This document shows positions 15,977 to 25,646 of a DNA stretch of 64,000 nt, piece after piece. Below the pieces are notes generated by a model. It was not told the DNA's origin and did not search any database. It saw nothing but the letters and a program-made list of their open reading frames with translations. The DNA lies in contig NZ_JAUZEE010000005.1 of NCBI RefSeq assembly GCF_030705305.1, forward strand, positions 186,001 through 250,000. Reading direction: 5' to 3'. A program made the translations under genes and the position numbers. How positions within the stretch are numbered: position 1 is the first letter of the stretch; every line of letters starts with the position of its first letter. This stretch comes from Leptothrix discophora. GTDB lineage: Bacteria; Pseudomonadota; Gammaproteobacteria; Burkholderiales; Burkholderiaceae_C.

Positions 15977-18250
15977 TCAGTTCGGCGTGCCGACGATCGG
16001 TGCCGACGCGTTCGACACCAGCCCCGCCGCGCCCGTGTGGGTGCGGATGCGGAAGCTGTAGGGCTGGCGCGAGGCCAGGCCGGTGACGGTGTAGGCCGCG
16101 GTGGCGCGACCGTTCAGGCGCACCACGGTCGTCCAGGTCGAGCCGGCCGCCGCGCACTGGGCGATCGTGCCGGTGCAGCGCTCGATCTCGTAGCCGGCGA
16201 CGGCTGCGACCGTGCTGGCGGTCCAGGCCAGCGGCACGCGACCCGCCGGCGTCGCGCCGATGCCCAGCACGCCGGCCGAGACGGTGCTGCGGAAGTTCGC
16301 CGGCACCGGCAGCGTGCCGTTGAAGTGCGAGACCGTGCTGGTCGGACCCTGCACCGTGCCGTTCACCGCATTGACCCGGTAGCTGTAGAGCGTGTTGGCG
16401 GCCAGGCCGGTGTTCTGCACCTGCGTCGCGTTGGCCGGCAGGTTGCCGCTCGGCGCCGTGATCGTCGCGTAGGTCCCGACCGTCGCGGTGCCGTTGGCGG
16501 CCACCGTGACCGGGGCGCGCTGCACGCGGTAGGCGGTCTCGCCGGTCGAGGCATCGCCCCAGGCCACCAGGGCACTGTTGGCGACGGTGCCGAGCCGTGC
16601 GTTCAGCCCGGTCGGCGCCGCGATCACCAGCGGCAGCGGGGTGGTGACGCTGACCGGGTTGGAGGCGCTGCTGCCGGCGGCGTTGACCGCGACGACCTGG
16701 TAGGTCACCGCACGGCCCGACGGCGCGGCCGTGTCGCTGTAGGCGCGGCTGTTGACCGGCAGCGTCGCGATCGGCACGCCGTCGCGGCGGACCTCGAAGC
16801 CGGTCTCGTTGACGGCGGCGTCGGTCCAGGCCAGGTCGACCCGGGTGGCCGAGACCACCGTCGCGGCCAGCGCCTGCGGGGCGGCCGGCAGGGCCGGTGC
16901 GATCGAGCGCACCGTGCGGACCTGGGCGCGGTCCCAGCCACCGGCGCTGGACATCACCGTGATGACGGCCGGCGGCGCATCGGTGCGCACCGCCACGCCG
17001 GTCGCACCGACGGGCAGCAGGTAGTCCTGCAGCGTCAGCGTCGGCGGCACGCGGGTGTCGCTGGACGTGGCCGTGACCTGCAGCGTGCGGGTGTCGAGGT
17101 CGTAGTCGGCCTGCGTCACGACGACCTGGTCGACCAGCGCGCGCACCAGCCGGGTCGTGTCGGTGCTGGCATCGGCCACGCTCGCCACCACCTCGACCGC
17201 GCCGGGCAGCGCGGTGGTGTTGGGCGCATCGGCCAGCACCTCGGTCGTGAAGAATTCGCCGGTGGTGTTGCCTTCCAGCGGCCGGGGCGTGCCCAGTCGC
17301 ACGGCTTCCGGCGCGGTGCCGGCGGCGTCCTGCACGGTCACCGAGGCGCCGCTGATCGCGTGCGCGAAGGCGTCGACCTGGCCGACGCGGGTCGGCGTGC
17401 GCGAGTAGGTCATGCGGTCGCTCGACAGCGGCGTCTGCACGCGGCCGTCGAACAGCTGGCCCTGAACGGTGAACAGGCTGGTCGTCGCGACGTTGCCGCC
17501 GGCGGCGTTGATGGCGATCGGCAGGCCATTGAAGCCGGTCGCCGTGACGCGCACGAAGTTGGTGTCGCAGGGGCTGCCGACCACCGGCTGCGGCGTCGCG
17601 CCGTCGCCGATGTAGCCGGCCGGCGGCGGCGGGGCCAGCACCGGGTCCCAGGTCAGCCAGGGGCCGACCTTGCCCTGTGCGGCCGGGTCGTTGGCGACGA
17701 AGGTCGTGTCGAAGGTCTCGCTCAGGTCACGGCCGGCCTGGATCACCTCGATGCGGTACTCGTTGACGCCGTAGGGATGCTCGACGCGGTAGATGCCCGC
17801 CGCCGGCACGTCCAGGCGGATGCGCAGGCGGGTGAAGGTCAGCTGCTGGCCGTCGACCGGCTCGGGCGTGTTGTAGGTGGCTTCGGTGGCCATCACGACC
17901 AGCGCGTCGAAGCCGCGTGCGGGTTCGCTGATGGCGGCCTCGGCCAGCCAGTAGAAGGACTCGGTGCCGGTCCCCGTCTGGGACGAGACCAGGTTGCCGG
18001 GGATGGCCGGGTCGAAGAAGCACAGGTCGGCGTTGCGGCAGATCTGCAGCGCCAGGCCGCGGCTGTCGGTGACGGATTCCGGATAGCGGTCGACCGGGTT
18101 GACCGGGCCGGTGGCGAAGGGCGTCGCGCCGTTGGGGGCCGGGCAGGCGGCCTGGGCCAGTCCGGCGGCGGTCAGTTCCAGGGCGCCGGCCAGCAGGGCC
18201 GCGCCAAAGGCGCGGGTCTTGTGTCGCTTGAGAAGTCGGTTGTGGCTCAT
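15977..18250 (-). CDS. Secreted protein with unnamed N-terminal domain and fibronectin type III-like repeats
   Basis: 757 residues with a signal peptide (basic start, then AALLAGALELTAAGLAQA). Residues about 35-260 form a region shared with the downstream-numbered neighbour at 18268: TPFATGPVN, CFFDPAIPGN, DALVVMATEA, FTRLRIRLDV, GPWLTWDP, PAGYIGDGATP and GSPCDTNFVR line up in order in both. The middle is beta-rich. The C-terminal third has at least three FN3-like modules (APQALAATVVSATRVDLAWTDA; APTGLNARLG; AGYEIERCTGT). This organisation suggests an extracellular or surface-exposed protein. Only 17 bp separates it from the paralogue, so they are one operon. Function unknown. Confidence 0.75.
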   Translation of the reverse strand: MSHNRLLKRHKTRAFGAALLAGALELTAAGLAQAACPAPNGATPFATGPVNPVDRYPESVTDSRGLALQICRNADLCFFDPAIPGNLVSSQTGTGTESFYWLAEAAISEPARGFDALVVMATEATYNTPEPVDGQQLTFTRLRIRLDVPAAGIYRVEHPYGVNEYRIEVIQAGRDLSETFDTTFVANDPAAQGKVGPWLTWDPVLAPPPPAGYIGDGATPQPVVGSPCDTNFVRVTATGFNGLPIAINAAGGNVATTSLFTVQGQLFDGRVQTPLSSDRMTYSRTPTRVGQVDAFAHAISGASVTVQDAAGTAPEAVRLGTPRPLEGNTTGEFFTTEVLADAPNTTALPGAVEVVASVADASTDTTRLVRALVDQVVVTQADYDLDTRTLQVTATSSDTRVPPTLTLQDYLLPVGATGVAVRTDAPPAVITVMSSAGGWDRAQVRTVRSIAPALPAAPQALAATVVSATRVDLAWTDAAVNETGFEVRRDGVPIATLPVNSRAYSDTAAPSGRAVTYQVVAVNAAGSSASNPVSVTTPLPLVIAAPTGLNARLGTVANSALVAWGDASTGETAYRVQRAPVTVAANGTATVGTYATITAPSGNLPANATQVQNTGLAANTLYSYRVNAVNGTVQGPTSTVSHFNGTLPVPANFRSTVSAGVLGIGATPAGRVPLAWTASTVAAVAGYEIERCTGTIAQCAAAGSTWTTVVRLNGRATAAYTVTGLASRQPYSFRIRTHTGAAGLVSNASAPIVGTPN

Positions 18251-18267
18251 GTTGCGTCGGTCCGGGC

Positions 18268-19626
18268 TCAGGGGTTGATGACGGTCAGCGGCTTGCTGGC
18301 GATGCCGCCGGCGCTGGAGCGCACCGTCACGGCGGCCGGCAGCACGGTCAGGCCGGGCACGCTCGCGGCGCCGTTGACCAGCGTCGTGGTGGCACCGCCG
18401 GGCAGGGCCAGCGTGAGCGTCGGCAGGCTCGCCGGTGCCTGGTCGCTCGACGAGGCCTGGACCTCCAGCGTGCAGGTGCGCGGTGCGGCCGTGCATTGCG
18501 CCTGGGCGCGGGTGATCGTCACCAGGTCGGTCAGCGGCACGTGCTGGACCGGGCTGGGCGCGTTGCCCTGGGCCGCGTTGGTGGCGGTGAAGGCGACGGT
18601 GGCCGGCAACGTGGTCACGTCGCTGGCGGTGAAGTGGCGGCCGTTGCCGTCACCCCGCAGGTTGCCGCCGGGCGTGGCGGTCACGGTGGCGGTGGTCGGG
18701 GCGCTGGCATGCAGGCTCAGCGTGGCCGCGCCGGTCGTGCGGGCGTAGGTCGCGCCAGTGACGGTCAAGGGCGTGATGCCTTGCGGTGCCAGCTTGCCCT
18801 GCACGGTGAACTCGCGGCTCGTGTAGGCCGAGGCCATGCCGTCGCGGTCGACGTCGGTCGGGTCGATCGCCAGCGGCGTGGTGCCGTCCAGCGCGGTCGC
18901 GCTGATGCGCACGAAGTTGCGTCCGCAGGGGCTGCCGATCACCGCATGCGGGGTCGCGCCGTCGCCGATGTAGCCGGCCGGCGCGGCCGGTGCGACCGCC
19001 GGGTCCCAGCGCAGCCACGGACCGACGATGCCGGTGCGCGAGCCGTTGGGCGTGAACTCGACGTCCACCGTCTCGTTGATCTCGCGGGCGATGGCACGGC
19101 CGCGGTCATCGACCACCGACGTCACCGTGTACTGGCGCTGGCCCCAGGGATGCTGGACCGTGTAGATGCCGGGCTGCGTCACGTCGACGCGGATGCGCAG
19201 GCGGGTGAACGAGAACTGGTCGCCGGGGGTCGGCACGCCGCTGGCGTAGGCCGCCTCGGTGGCCATCACCACCAGCGCGTCGACGGCGTTGGCGCCGGTC
19301 GTCGCGAAGGCCGATTCGGCCAGGAACCAGAAGCCCTCGCCGCCGAAGCCCGAGGCTTCCGACTGCGCGTTGCCGGGGATCACCGGATCGAAGAAGCAGG
19401 GCGGCGGGTTGCCCTGGCCGTCGACGCTGTCGGTGCAGATCACCAGCGCGACACCTTCGGAATCGACCACCTGCGTCGCGAAGCCGTTCTGCGCGTTGAC
19501 CGGGCCGGCGGTGAACGGGGTGGTGTTGTCGGGGCGGCACAGCGTCTGGGCCAGCGCGGCACCGGGGCCGGCCAGCGTGGCCGCCACGGCCAGTGCGAGC
19601 GCGAGCGGTCGCGGATGCATCGTCAT
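18268..19626 (-). CDS. Secreted paralogue sharing the unnamed N-terminal domain, no FN3 modules
   Basis: 452 residues; signal peptide (MTMHPRPLALALAVAATLAG, cut near ALAQ). The mature N-terminus matches the protein at 15977-18250 along about 230 residues, including conserved Cys (VICTDS, CFFDPVIPGN, GSPCGRNFVR) and the PAGYIGDGATP block. The C-terminal half is Thr/Ala/Pro-rich and beta-type, ending in a short VTVRSSAGGIASKPLTVINP segment. The shared SSAGG motif (also seen in the paralogue as MSSAGGWDRA) shows homology extends past the N-terminal region. Start at 19626 or 19620. Gene duplication followed by FN3 gain or loss is inferred. Function unknown. Confidence 0.75.
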   Translation of the reverse strand: MTMHPRPLALALAVAATLAGPGAALAQTLCRPDNTTPFTAGPVNAQNGFATQVVDSEGVALVICTDSVDGQGNPPPCFFDPVIPGNAQSEASGFGGEGFWFLAESAFATTGANAVDALVVMATEAAYASGVPTPGDQFSFTRLRIRVDVTQPGIYTVQHPWGQRQYTVTSVVDDRGRAIAREINETVDVEFTPNGSRTGIVGPWLRWDPAVAPAAPAGYIGDGATPHAVIGSPCGRNFVRISATALDGTTPLAIDPTDVDRDGMASAYTSREFTVQGKLAPQGITPLTVTGATYARTTGAATLSLHASAPTTATVTATPGGNLRGDGNGRHFTASDVTTLPATVAFTATNAAQGNAPSPVQHVPLTDLVTITRAQAQCTAAPRTCTLEVQASSSDQAPASLPTLTLALPGGATTTLVNGAASVPGLTVLPAAVTVRSSAGGIASKPLTVINP

Positions 19627-19786
19627 CGGGTGTTCTCCTGCAATTTCGGAATCTCGGAAGCGGTTGGAAGGGGCGCAGCGCGGGGGGCGCACGGCCTCGA
19701 AATAACGCTCTCTTAAGCGTCGGAAGCGATACGCAGCCCGGTGTCTGCTGGATGCAGGTTACACAAGTATCGAGACGTAACTTGAC

Positions 19787-19800
19787 GAATCTTAAGATTC
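19787..19800. promoter_or_regulatory. Perfect 14-bp palindrome in the divergent regulatory region
   Basis: GAATCTTAAGATTC, in a locally AT-rich stretch of an otherwise GC-rich window, between the secreted-paralogue operon (leftward) and cysB (rightward). It overlaps a TTGACG hexamer at 19782. It could be an operator for either direction; the binding protein is unknown. Confidence 0.45.
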
Positions 19801-19843
19801 ATTCAGAAACCGTCCAGCTTGGTGCGTGTGCTTATGCGCCGAT

Positions 19844-19898
19844 CGCACATCGATCGTCGTTTTTCATCGTTTGACCGCGCTAGGGCGGTCTCGATAAT
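19844..19898 (+). promoter_or_regulatory. Putative sulfur-regulon promoter of cysB (shared 29-bp block plus -10)
   Basis: A 29-bp block at 19844-19872 begins CGCACATCGATCG and ends CATCGTTT. It is followed by 20 bp and the -10-like hexamer GATAAT at 19893-19898, about 40 bp before the GTG start. The block shares the pattern GCA-N5-A-N4-C-N6-C-N-TCGT with five other promoters in this window, all at the same distance from the hexamer. Consistent with autoregulation of cysB. Confidence 0.7.
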
Positions 19899-19937
19899 TC
19901 GTTTTTCAGATAAGGGGCGTGCCGACGCCCGACCGCC

Positions 19938-20885
19938 GTGAACTTCCAGCAACTGCGATCTGTCCGCGAGACCGTCCGTCAGGGCTTCAACCTGACCTCG
20001 GTGGCCCAGACGCTGCACACCTCGCAGCCGGGCGTCAGCCGGCAGATCCGCGAGCTGGAGGACGAACTGGGCGTGGACATCTTCGTGCGCGCCGGCAAGC
20101 GCCTGACCGGCCTGACCGCACCCGGCGAGGCGGTGCTGCCGATCGTCGAGCGCATGCTCACCGAGGCGCAGAACCTCACCCGCGTCGGCGACGACTACGC
20201 CGAGCGCGACACCGGCCGGCTGTCCATCGCCGCGACCCACTCGCAGGCCCGTTACGCGCTGCCGCAGGTGGTGCGCGATTTCCGCCAGCTCTACCCGCGC
20301 GTGACGCTGAACCTCCACCAGGGCTCGCCGCGCCAGGTGGCGCAGATGCTGCTGGACGGCGAGGCCGACGTCGGCGTCGCCACCGAGGCGCTGGCCCAGT
20401 ACGACCAGCTCGTCGCGCTGCCCTGCTACCGCTGGACCCACAGCGTGGTCGTGCCGGCCGGCCATGCCCTGCTGGACGGTCCGGGGCCGCTGACGCTGCA
20501 ACAGATCGCCGCCGAGCCGGTCATCACCTACGACGTCGGCTACACCGGCCGCACCCACATCGACGAGGCCTTTGCCCGCGCCGGCATCCGGCCCGATGTG
20601 GTGCTGACCGCGATGGACGCGGACGTCATCAAGACCTACGTCGAGCTGGGCCTGGGCATCGGCATCGTCGCCTCCATCGCCTTCGACCCCGACCGCGACC
20701 GCAACCTGCGCGCGATCGATGCCCGCCACCTCTTCGCCACCAACCTCACCCGCCTGGCGGTCCGCCGCGGCACCTACCTGCGCGCCTACGTCTACGACTT
20801 CATCCAGGCCTTCGCCTCACCGCTGACCCGCGAGGTGGTCGAGAAGGCGCAGGCAGAGGTGCCGGGGGCGGATTTCGAGATCTGA
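19938..20885 (+). CDS. cysB: CysB-type LysR regulator of sulfur assimilation
   Basis: 315 residues with GTG start. The N-terminus MNFQQLRSVRETVRQGFNLT is the CysB/Cbl signature, followed by the helix-turn-helix QTLHTSQPGVSRQIRELEDELG. The effector domain contains TTHSQARYALP-like residues (here ATHSQARYALPQV) used by CysB to bind sulfate/N-acetylserine-type ligands, and the C-terminal YLRAYVYDFIQAF. It should activate sulfate uptake genes under sulfur limitation. It is convergent with the cysTWA operon rather than at its end, as is common in related bacteria. It carries the same promoter block as its presumed targets. Confidence 0.93.
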   Translation: MNFQQLRSVRETVRQGFNLTSVAQTLHTSQPGVSRQIRELEDELGVDIFVRAGKRLTGLTAPGEAVLPIVERMLTEAQNLTRVGDDYAERDTGRLSIAATHSQARYALPQVVRDFRQLYPRVTLNLHQGSPRQVAQMLLDGEADVGVATEALAQYDQLVALPCYRWTHSVVVPAGHALLDGPGPLTLQQIAAEPVITYDVGYTGRTHIDEAFARAGIRPDVVLTAMDADVIKTYVELGLGIGIVASIAFDPDRDRNLRAIDARHLFATNLTRLAVRRGTYLRAYVYDFIQAFASPLTREVVEKAQAEVPGADFEI

Positions 20886-21226
20886 GGGGTGTGTCGCGGG
20901 CGTCCTGAAGCAGGGCCTGCACGCCCTTGGGCAGATTCGTGTGGGCGCTGCCCATGCCACCCGTTGGCTCGACCGTTCGGCTGGCGCTCGGACCGAGGTG
21001 GGGCGCGATGCGGACCTGCTTCGGTCGCGCCGCGGGTGCTTCCTGGCACGCACTGCCCCGGACGTCCACGCGGTCGTTGACAGCCCGAGGCAGTGCCGAG
21101 CGTTGCCAGATCTCACAGGCCGGCAGCTGGGCGGCGCGATGCCATCGACGTCCCGTCGGAAGGGGAACGCCCAAGCGGGCACGCGGGCAGGCAGGCGCGC
21201 TGTGCGCCTTGCCGCCCGATCCCGCC
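20886..21226. other. 340-bp gap between convergent cysB and cysA
   Basis: No supported gene. There is an imperfect GC hairpin around 21188-21212 (GGCAGGCGC / GCGCCTTGCC with one bulge) just behind the cysA stop that may end the leftward operon. The remainder has neither repeats nor a ribosome-binding site leading to a credible ORF. Confidence 0.4.
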
Positions 21227-22294
<1,068 letters not shown>

Positions 22295-22328
22295 GGGCAG
22301 GAATCCGAGAGGGTGGGTGTTCGTCAAG

Positions 22329-22400
22329 CCGCCGGTGCAGATCCGGCTTCGCCGGTCTGCTAGCGGAGCCCCCCCGGGGGGTGGCGACCGAAGGAAGCCT
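22329..22400 (-). repeat. Family B post-stop element overlapping the end of cysW
   Basis: On the minus strand it contains the CCCCCCGGGGGGG palindrome followed by GACCGGCGAAGCCGGATC, the same 3' part as the copies at 23311 and 46138. Unlike other copies it begins inside the coding frame: the final cysW codons and its TAG stop are formed by the element. Confidence 0.65.
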
Positions 22401-23286
22401 GGGGGTCCTTTTTCTGTGCCTTGACGCGCTGTTCGACGATGTATTTCAGGACCAGCGTGACCAGCGCCAGGCCGGCCAGCAACGAGGCCACCGCGAAGGC
22501 GGCGGCGAACTGGTATTCGTTGTAAAGGATCTCGATGTGCAGCGGCATCGTGTTGGTGTAGCCGCGGATGTGGCCCGAGACCACGCTGACCGCGCCGAAC
22601 TCGCCCATGGCCCGGGCGTTGCACAGGATCACGCCGTAGAGCAGCGCCCACTTGATGTTGGGCAGCGTCACGCGGCTGAAGATCTGCCAGCCGTTGGCGC
22701 CCAGCACGCGGGCGGCCTCTTCCTGTTCGCTGCCCTGGGCCTGCATCAGCGGGATCAGCTCGCGGGCGACGAAGGGGAAGGTCACGAAGACGGTGGCCAG
22801 CACGATGCCCGGCACCGCGAAGATGACCTTCAGGTCGTGGTCGCGCAGCCATTCGCCAAACCAGCCCTGCAGGCCGAAGACCAGCACGTAGATCAGGCCG
22901 GAGATCACCGGGCTGACCGAGAAGGGCAGGTCGATCAGCGTCAGCAGCACGTTCTTGCCGCGGAACTCGAACTTGGCGATGCACCAGGCCGCGGCCACGC
23001 CGAAGACCAGGTTCAGCGGCACCGCAATGACGGCGGCCAGCAGCGTCAGCCGCACGGCGGCCAGCGCGTCGTCGTCGACGATCGCGGCGAGGTAGACGTC
23101 GACGCCCTTCTTGAAGGCCTCCACGAAGACCAGCGCCAGCGGCACGAACAGGAAGAAGGTCAGGAAGGCCAGGGCGACGCCGATCAGCAGCCAGCGCACC
23201 AGCGGCGTCTCGGTGGTTGCCGCCCGGATCGGACGCGGCGCGTGCGTGGCCCCGTGGGTCGAGGCGGTCAAGGTGGTCGTGGTCAT
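22360..23286 (-). CDS. cysW: Sulfate/thiosulfate ABC transporter permease CysW
   Basis: Inner-membrane permease of 308 residues with about six spans. The EAA coupling loop is [25 protein letters not shown] long hydrophilic N-terminus ([17 protein letters not shown]) precedes TM1. The last residues ([11 protein letters not shown]) are encoded by a GC-rich repeat, so the native C-terminus was probably near VKAQKKD. The missing original stop suggests that repeat insertion extended the protein by roughly a dozen residues. Works with CysT and CysA. Confidence 0.95.
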   Translation of the reverse strand: MTTTTLTASTHGATHAPRPIRAATTETPLVRWLLIGVALAFLTFFLFVPLALVFVEAFKKGVDVYLAAIVDDDALAAVRLTLLAAVIAVPLNLVFGVAAAWCIAKFEFRGKNVLLTLIDLPFSVSPVISGLIYVLVFGLQGWFGEWLRDHDLKVIFAVPGIVLATVFVTFPFVARELIPLMQAQGSEQEEAARVLGANGWQIFSRVTLPNIKWALLYGVILCNARAMGEFGAVSVVSGHIRGYTNTMPLHIEILYNEYQFAAAFAVASLLAGLALVTLVLKYIVEQRVKAQKKDPQASFGRHPPGGLR

Positions 23287-23310
23287 GTTGTCTCTCGATT
23301 CATCCAGCAG

Positions 23311-23391
23311 CCTCGGTGGATCCGGCTTGGCCGGTCCACCCGAGACGCCCCCTCGAGGGGGTCGCGCGCAGCGTGTCCGGGGGGGAGCCCA
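23311..23391 (-). repeat. Family B post-stop palindromic element in the cysT-cysW junction
   Basis: Begins one base after the cysT TGA and reads, on the minus strand, GGGCTCCCCCCC, then a CCCCCTCGAGGGGG palindrome, then GGTGGACCGGCCAAGCCGGATCCACC (given here as two arms, GGTGGACCGG and CCGGATCCACC). Near-identical in layout to copies after boxC, livK and livH. Confidence 0.8.
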
Positions 23392-24225
23392 TCACCGGCC
23401 CTGTTTGGCGCGGGCCCAGGCCTGCAGCGCGTTGATCGCCAGCAGCATCGTGAAGGCGGCCAGCAGCATCACCACGGCGATCGCGGTGGCTCCGGCGTAG
23501 TCGTACTGCTCCAGCTTGGTGATGATCAGCAGCGGCGTGATCTCGCTGACCATGGGCATGTTGCCGGCGATGAAGATGACGCTGCCGTACTCGCCCAGCG
23601 CCCGCGCGAAGGCCAGCGCGAAGCCGGTCAGCAGGGCCGGCATCAGGATCGGGAAGATCACCCGCGAGAAGGTCTGCCAGCGGCTCGCGCCCAGCGTCGC
23701 GGCGGCTTCTTCGAGTTCCTTGTGGACGTCCTCCAGCACCGGTTGCAGCGTGCGCACGACGAAGGGCAGGCCGATGAAGGTCAGCGCGACGAACACGCCC
23801 AGCGGCGTGAAGGCGACCTTGACCGGCAGCCACTGGCCGATCCAGCCGTTCTCGGCATACAGCGCGGTCAGCGCGATGCCGGCCACCGCCGTGGGCAGCG
23901 CGAAGGGCAGGTCGACCAGCGCGTCGACGATGCGCTTGAACGGGAACTCGTAGCGCACCAGCACCCAGGCGACCACCAGGCCGAAGAAGGCGTTGAGCGT
24001 CGCCGCCGCCAGCGAGGCGCCGAAGGTCAGCCGGTAGGACGCCACCACGCGCGGTGTCGCGACGGCCTCCCAGAAGGCCGGCCAGGTCATCGTGAAGGTC
24101 TTGAGGAAGGCGGCGCTCAGCGGGATCAGCACGATCAGGCCGAGGTAGAACAGCGTGAAGCCCAGCGCCAGGTCGAAGCCCGGCAGGACCGTGTGCCGCT
24201 TGAGCAGCGTGCGGGAGAACAGCAT
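23392..24225 (-). CDS. cysT: Sulfate/thiosulfate ABC transporter permease CysT (CysU)
   Basis: Permease of 277 residues with about six membrane helices. EAA motif: EEAAATLGASRWQTFSRVIFPIL. Contains LPFALPTAVAGIALTALY, typical of CysT. First gene of cysT-cysW-cysA. It has its own promoter-like block upstream (24327-24381) after a terminator that ends the sbp transcript, so permease and binding-protein levels can differ. Confidence 0.95.
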   Translation of the reverse strand: MLFSRTLLKRHTVLPGFDLALGFTLFYLGLIVLIPLSAAFLKTFTMTWPAFWEAVATPRVVASYRLTFGASLAAATLNAFFGLVVAWVLVRYEFPFKRIVDALVDLPFALPTAVAGIALTALYAENGWIGQWLPVKVAFTPLGVFVALTFIGLPFVVRTLQPVLEDVHKELEEAAATLGASRWQTFSRVIFPILMPALLTGFALAFARALGEYGSVIFIAGNMPMVSEITPLLIITKLEQYDYAGATAIAVVMLLAAFTMLLAINALQAWARAKQGR

Positions 24226-24326
24226 CGTCGGGGCCGTGTCGGTGGGGGTCTTGGGAAGGCGGCGCGGCGGGCTGCGCGGAGCGCGTCCAGCGGTGCGCCG
24301 GCAGCCTCTCCGGGCTGCGGTCCCGC

Positions 24327-24381
24327 ATGCTATGGACGGCGAAAACGCGTGACTACGACGCTTTCCGCGCTTCCTTATGCA
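24327..24381 (-). promoter_or_regulatory. Putative sulfur-regulon promoter of cysTWA
   Basis: On the minus strand a 29-bp block (24381 down to 24353) begins TGCATAAGGAAGCGCGG and ends GTCGTAG. After 20 bp comes TAGCAT (24332-24327), the same -10-like hexamer as in the sbp promoter. The block shares 21 of 29 positions with the sbp copy. It directly abuts the U-tract of the sbp terminator. Confidence 0.7.
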
Positions 24382-24425
24382 AAAAGCGCAGAAGCCGTGC
24401 GGCGCTGGTGACGACGCACGGCTTC
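24381..24425 (-). terminator. Rho-independent terminator after sbp
   Basis: On the minus strand GAAGCCGTGC pairs perfectly with GCACGGCTTC (10-bp stem, 24425 to 24391), followed by TGCGCTTTTT. It lies 20 bp after the sbp stop codon, between sbp and cysT. Confidence 0.82.
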
Positions 24426-24444
24426 GGGGGAGCAGACGACCGGC

Positions 24445-25470
24445 TTATTTCTTCAGGTAGATCTGGTCGAACACGCCGCCGTCGGCGAAGTGCTTCTTCT
24501 GCGCCGGGGTCCAGCCGCCGAAGACCTCGTCGATCGTGAACAGCTTGACCGGCGCGAAGGACTTGGCGTACTTGGCAGCGACCTTGGGGTCGATCGGGCG
24601 GTAGTGGTTTTCCGCCGCGATGGTCTGGCCTTCGGTCGAGTACAGGTAGGCCAGGTAGGCGGTGGCGACCTCGCGGGTGCCCTTGCGGTCGACGGTCTTG
24701 TCGACCACCGCGACCGGCGGCTCGGCCAGGATGGAAAGGCTGGGCGTGACGATCTCGAACTTGTCCGGACCGAGTTCCTTGGTCGCCAGGTAGGCCTCGT
24801 TCTCCCACGAGATGAAGACATCGCCGACGCCGCGCTCGGTGAAGGTGGTCAACGAGCCGCGGGCACCGGAGTCCAGCACCGGCACGTTGCGATAGAGCGC
24901 GCCGACGAAGTCCTGCGCCTTCTTCTCGTCGTTGCCGAACTTCTTCAGCGCATGGCCCCAGGCGGCCAGGTAGTTCCAGCGCGCGCCGCCCGAGGTCTTC
25001 GGGTTGGGCGTGATCACGCTGATGCCGGGCTTGACCAGGTCATCCCAGTCCTTGATGCCCTTGGGGTTGCCCTTGCGCACCAGGAACACGATGGTCGAGG
25101 TGTAGGGCGAGCTGTTGTGCTCGAAGCGCTTCTGCCAGTCGGCCGGGATCAGCTTGGCCTTGGTCGACAGCTCGTCGATGTCGTAGGCCAGGGCCAGCGT
25201 GACGACGTCGGCGTCCAGGCCGTCGATGACCGAGCGGGCCTGCTTGCCCGAGCCGCCGTGCGACTGCTTGACGATGACGTTGTCGCCGGTCTTGGCCTTC
25301 CAGTGCGCGGCGAACGCCTTGTTGAAGTCGACGTACAGCTCGCGCGTCGGGTCGTAGGACACGTTCAGCAGCGTGATGTCCTTGGCCAGGGCGGACACCG
25401 AGGCGGTCAGGGCGCTGGCGCCCAGGGCCAGCGAGATCAGCGTGTTCTGGAAGAAGCGGTTGGCGCGCAT
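24445..25470 (-). CDS. sbp: Periplasmic sulfate-binding protein
   Basis: 341-residue solute-binding protein delivering sulfate to CysTWA. Signal peptide: basic MRANRFFQ, hydrophobic [17 protein letters not shown], cut near LAKD. The mature protein begins [22 protein letters not shown] and has the Sbp signatures [33 protein letters not shown] and [17 protein letters not shown]. The start at 25470 is fixed by the signal peptide; a longer frame to 26028 reads through upstream non-coding sequence. Has its own promoter block and intrinsic terminator. Confidence 0.96.
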   Translation of the reverse strand: MRANRFFQNTLISLALGASALTASVSALAKDITLLNVSYDPTRELYVDFNKAFAAHWKAKTGDNVIVKQSHGGSGKQARSVIDGLDADVVTLALAYDIDELSTKAKLIPADWQKRFEHNSSPYTSTIVFLVRKGNPKGIKDWDDLVKPGISVITPNPKTSGGARWNYLAAWGHALKKFGNDEKKAQDFVGALYRNVPVLDSGARGSLTTFTERGVGDVFISWENEAYLATKELGPDKFEIVTPSLSILAEPPVAVVDKTVDRKGTREVATAYLAYLYSTEGQTIAAENHYRPIDPKVAAKYAKSFAPVKLFTIDEVFGGWTPAQKKHFADGGVFDQIYLKK

Positions 25471-25511
25471 GTCGTGGAAGGCCGGAGCCCGTTCAGTGAT
25501 CGATGGGATCG

Positions 25512-25566
25512 ATGCTAGGGACGGGGGCATGTTCGGAGAACGAAGCGATCGGCGCATCCTTATGCG
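25512..25566 (-). promoter_or_regulatory. Putative sulfur-regulon promoter of sbp
   Basis: On the minus strand the 29-bp block (25566 to 25538) starts CGCATAAGGATGCGCCG and ends CTTCGTTC. After 20 bp follows TAGCAT at 25517-25512, about 42 bp before the sbp ATG. It shares the 13-mer ATGCGCCGATCGC with the region just before the cysB block. Confidence 0.75.
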
Positions 25567-25646
25567 GAAAACGAATGGGCCGACGCGGCGGGCAAGGGCC
25601 GATGACCCAGCACGCCTCACCACCATGCCGACCCACTCGGCCGCGA

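Noticed and set aside
22295-22360. Separate small gene between cysA and cysW
   Set aside because: The sequence is explained by the palindromic repeat; no start codon with ribosome-binding site.
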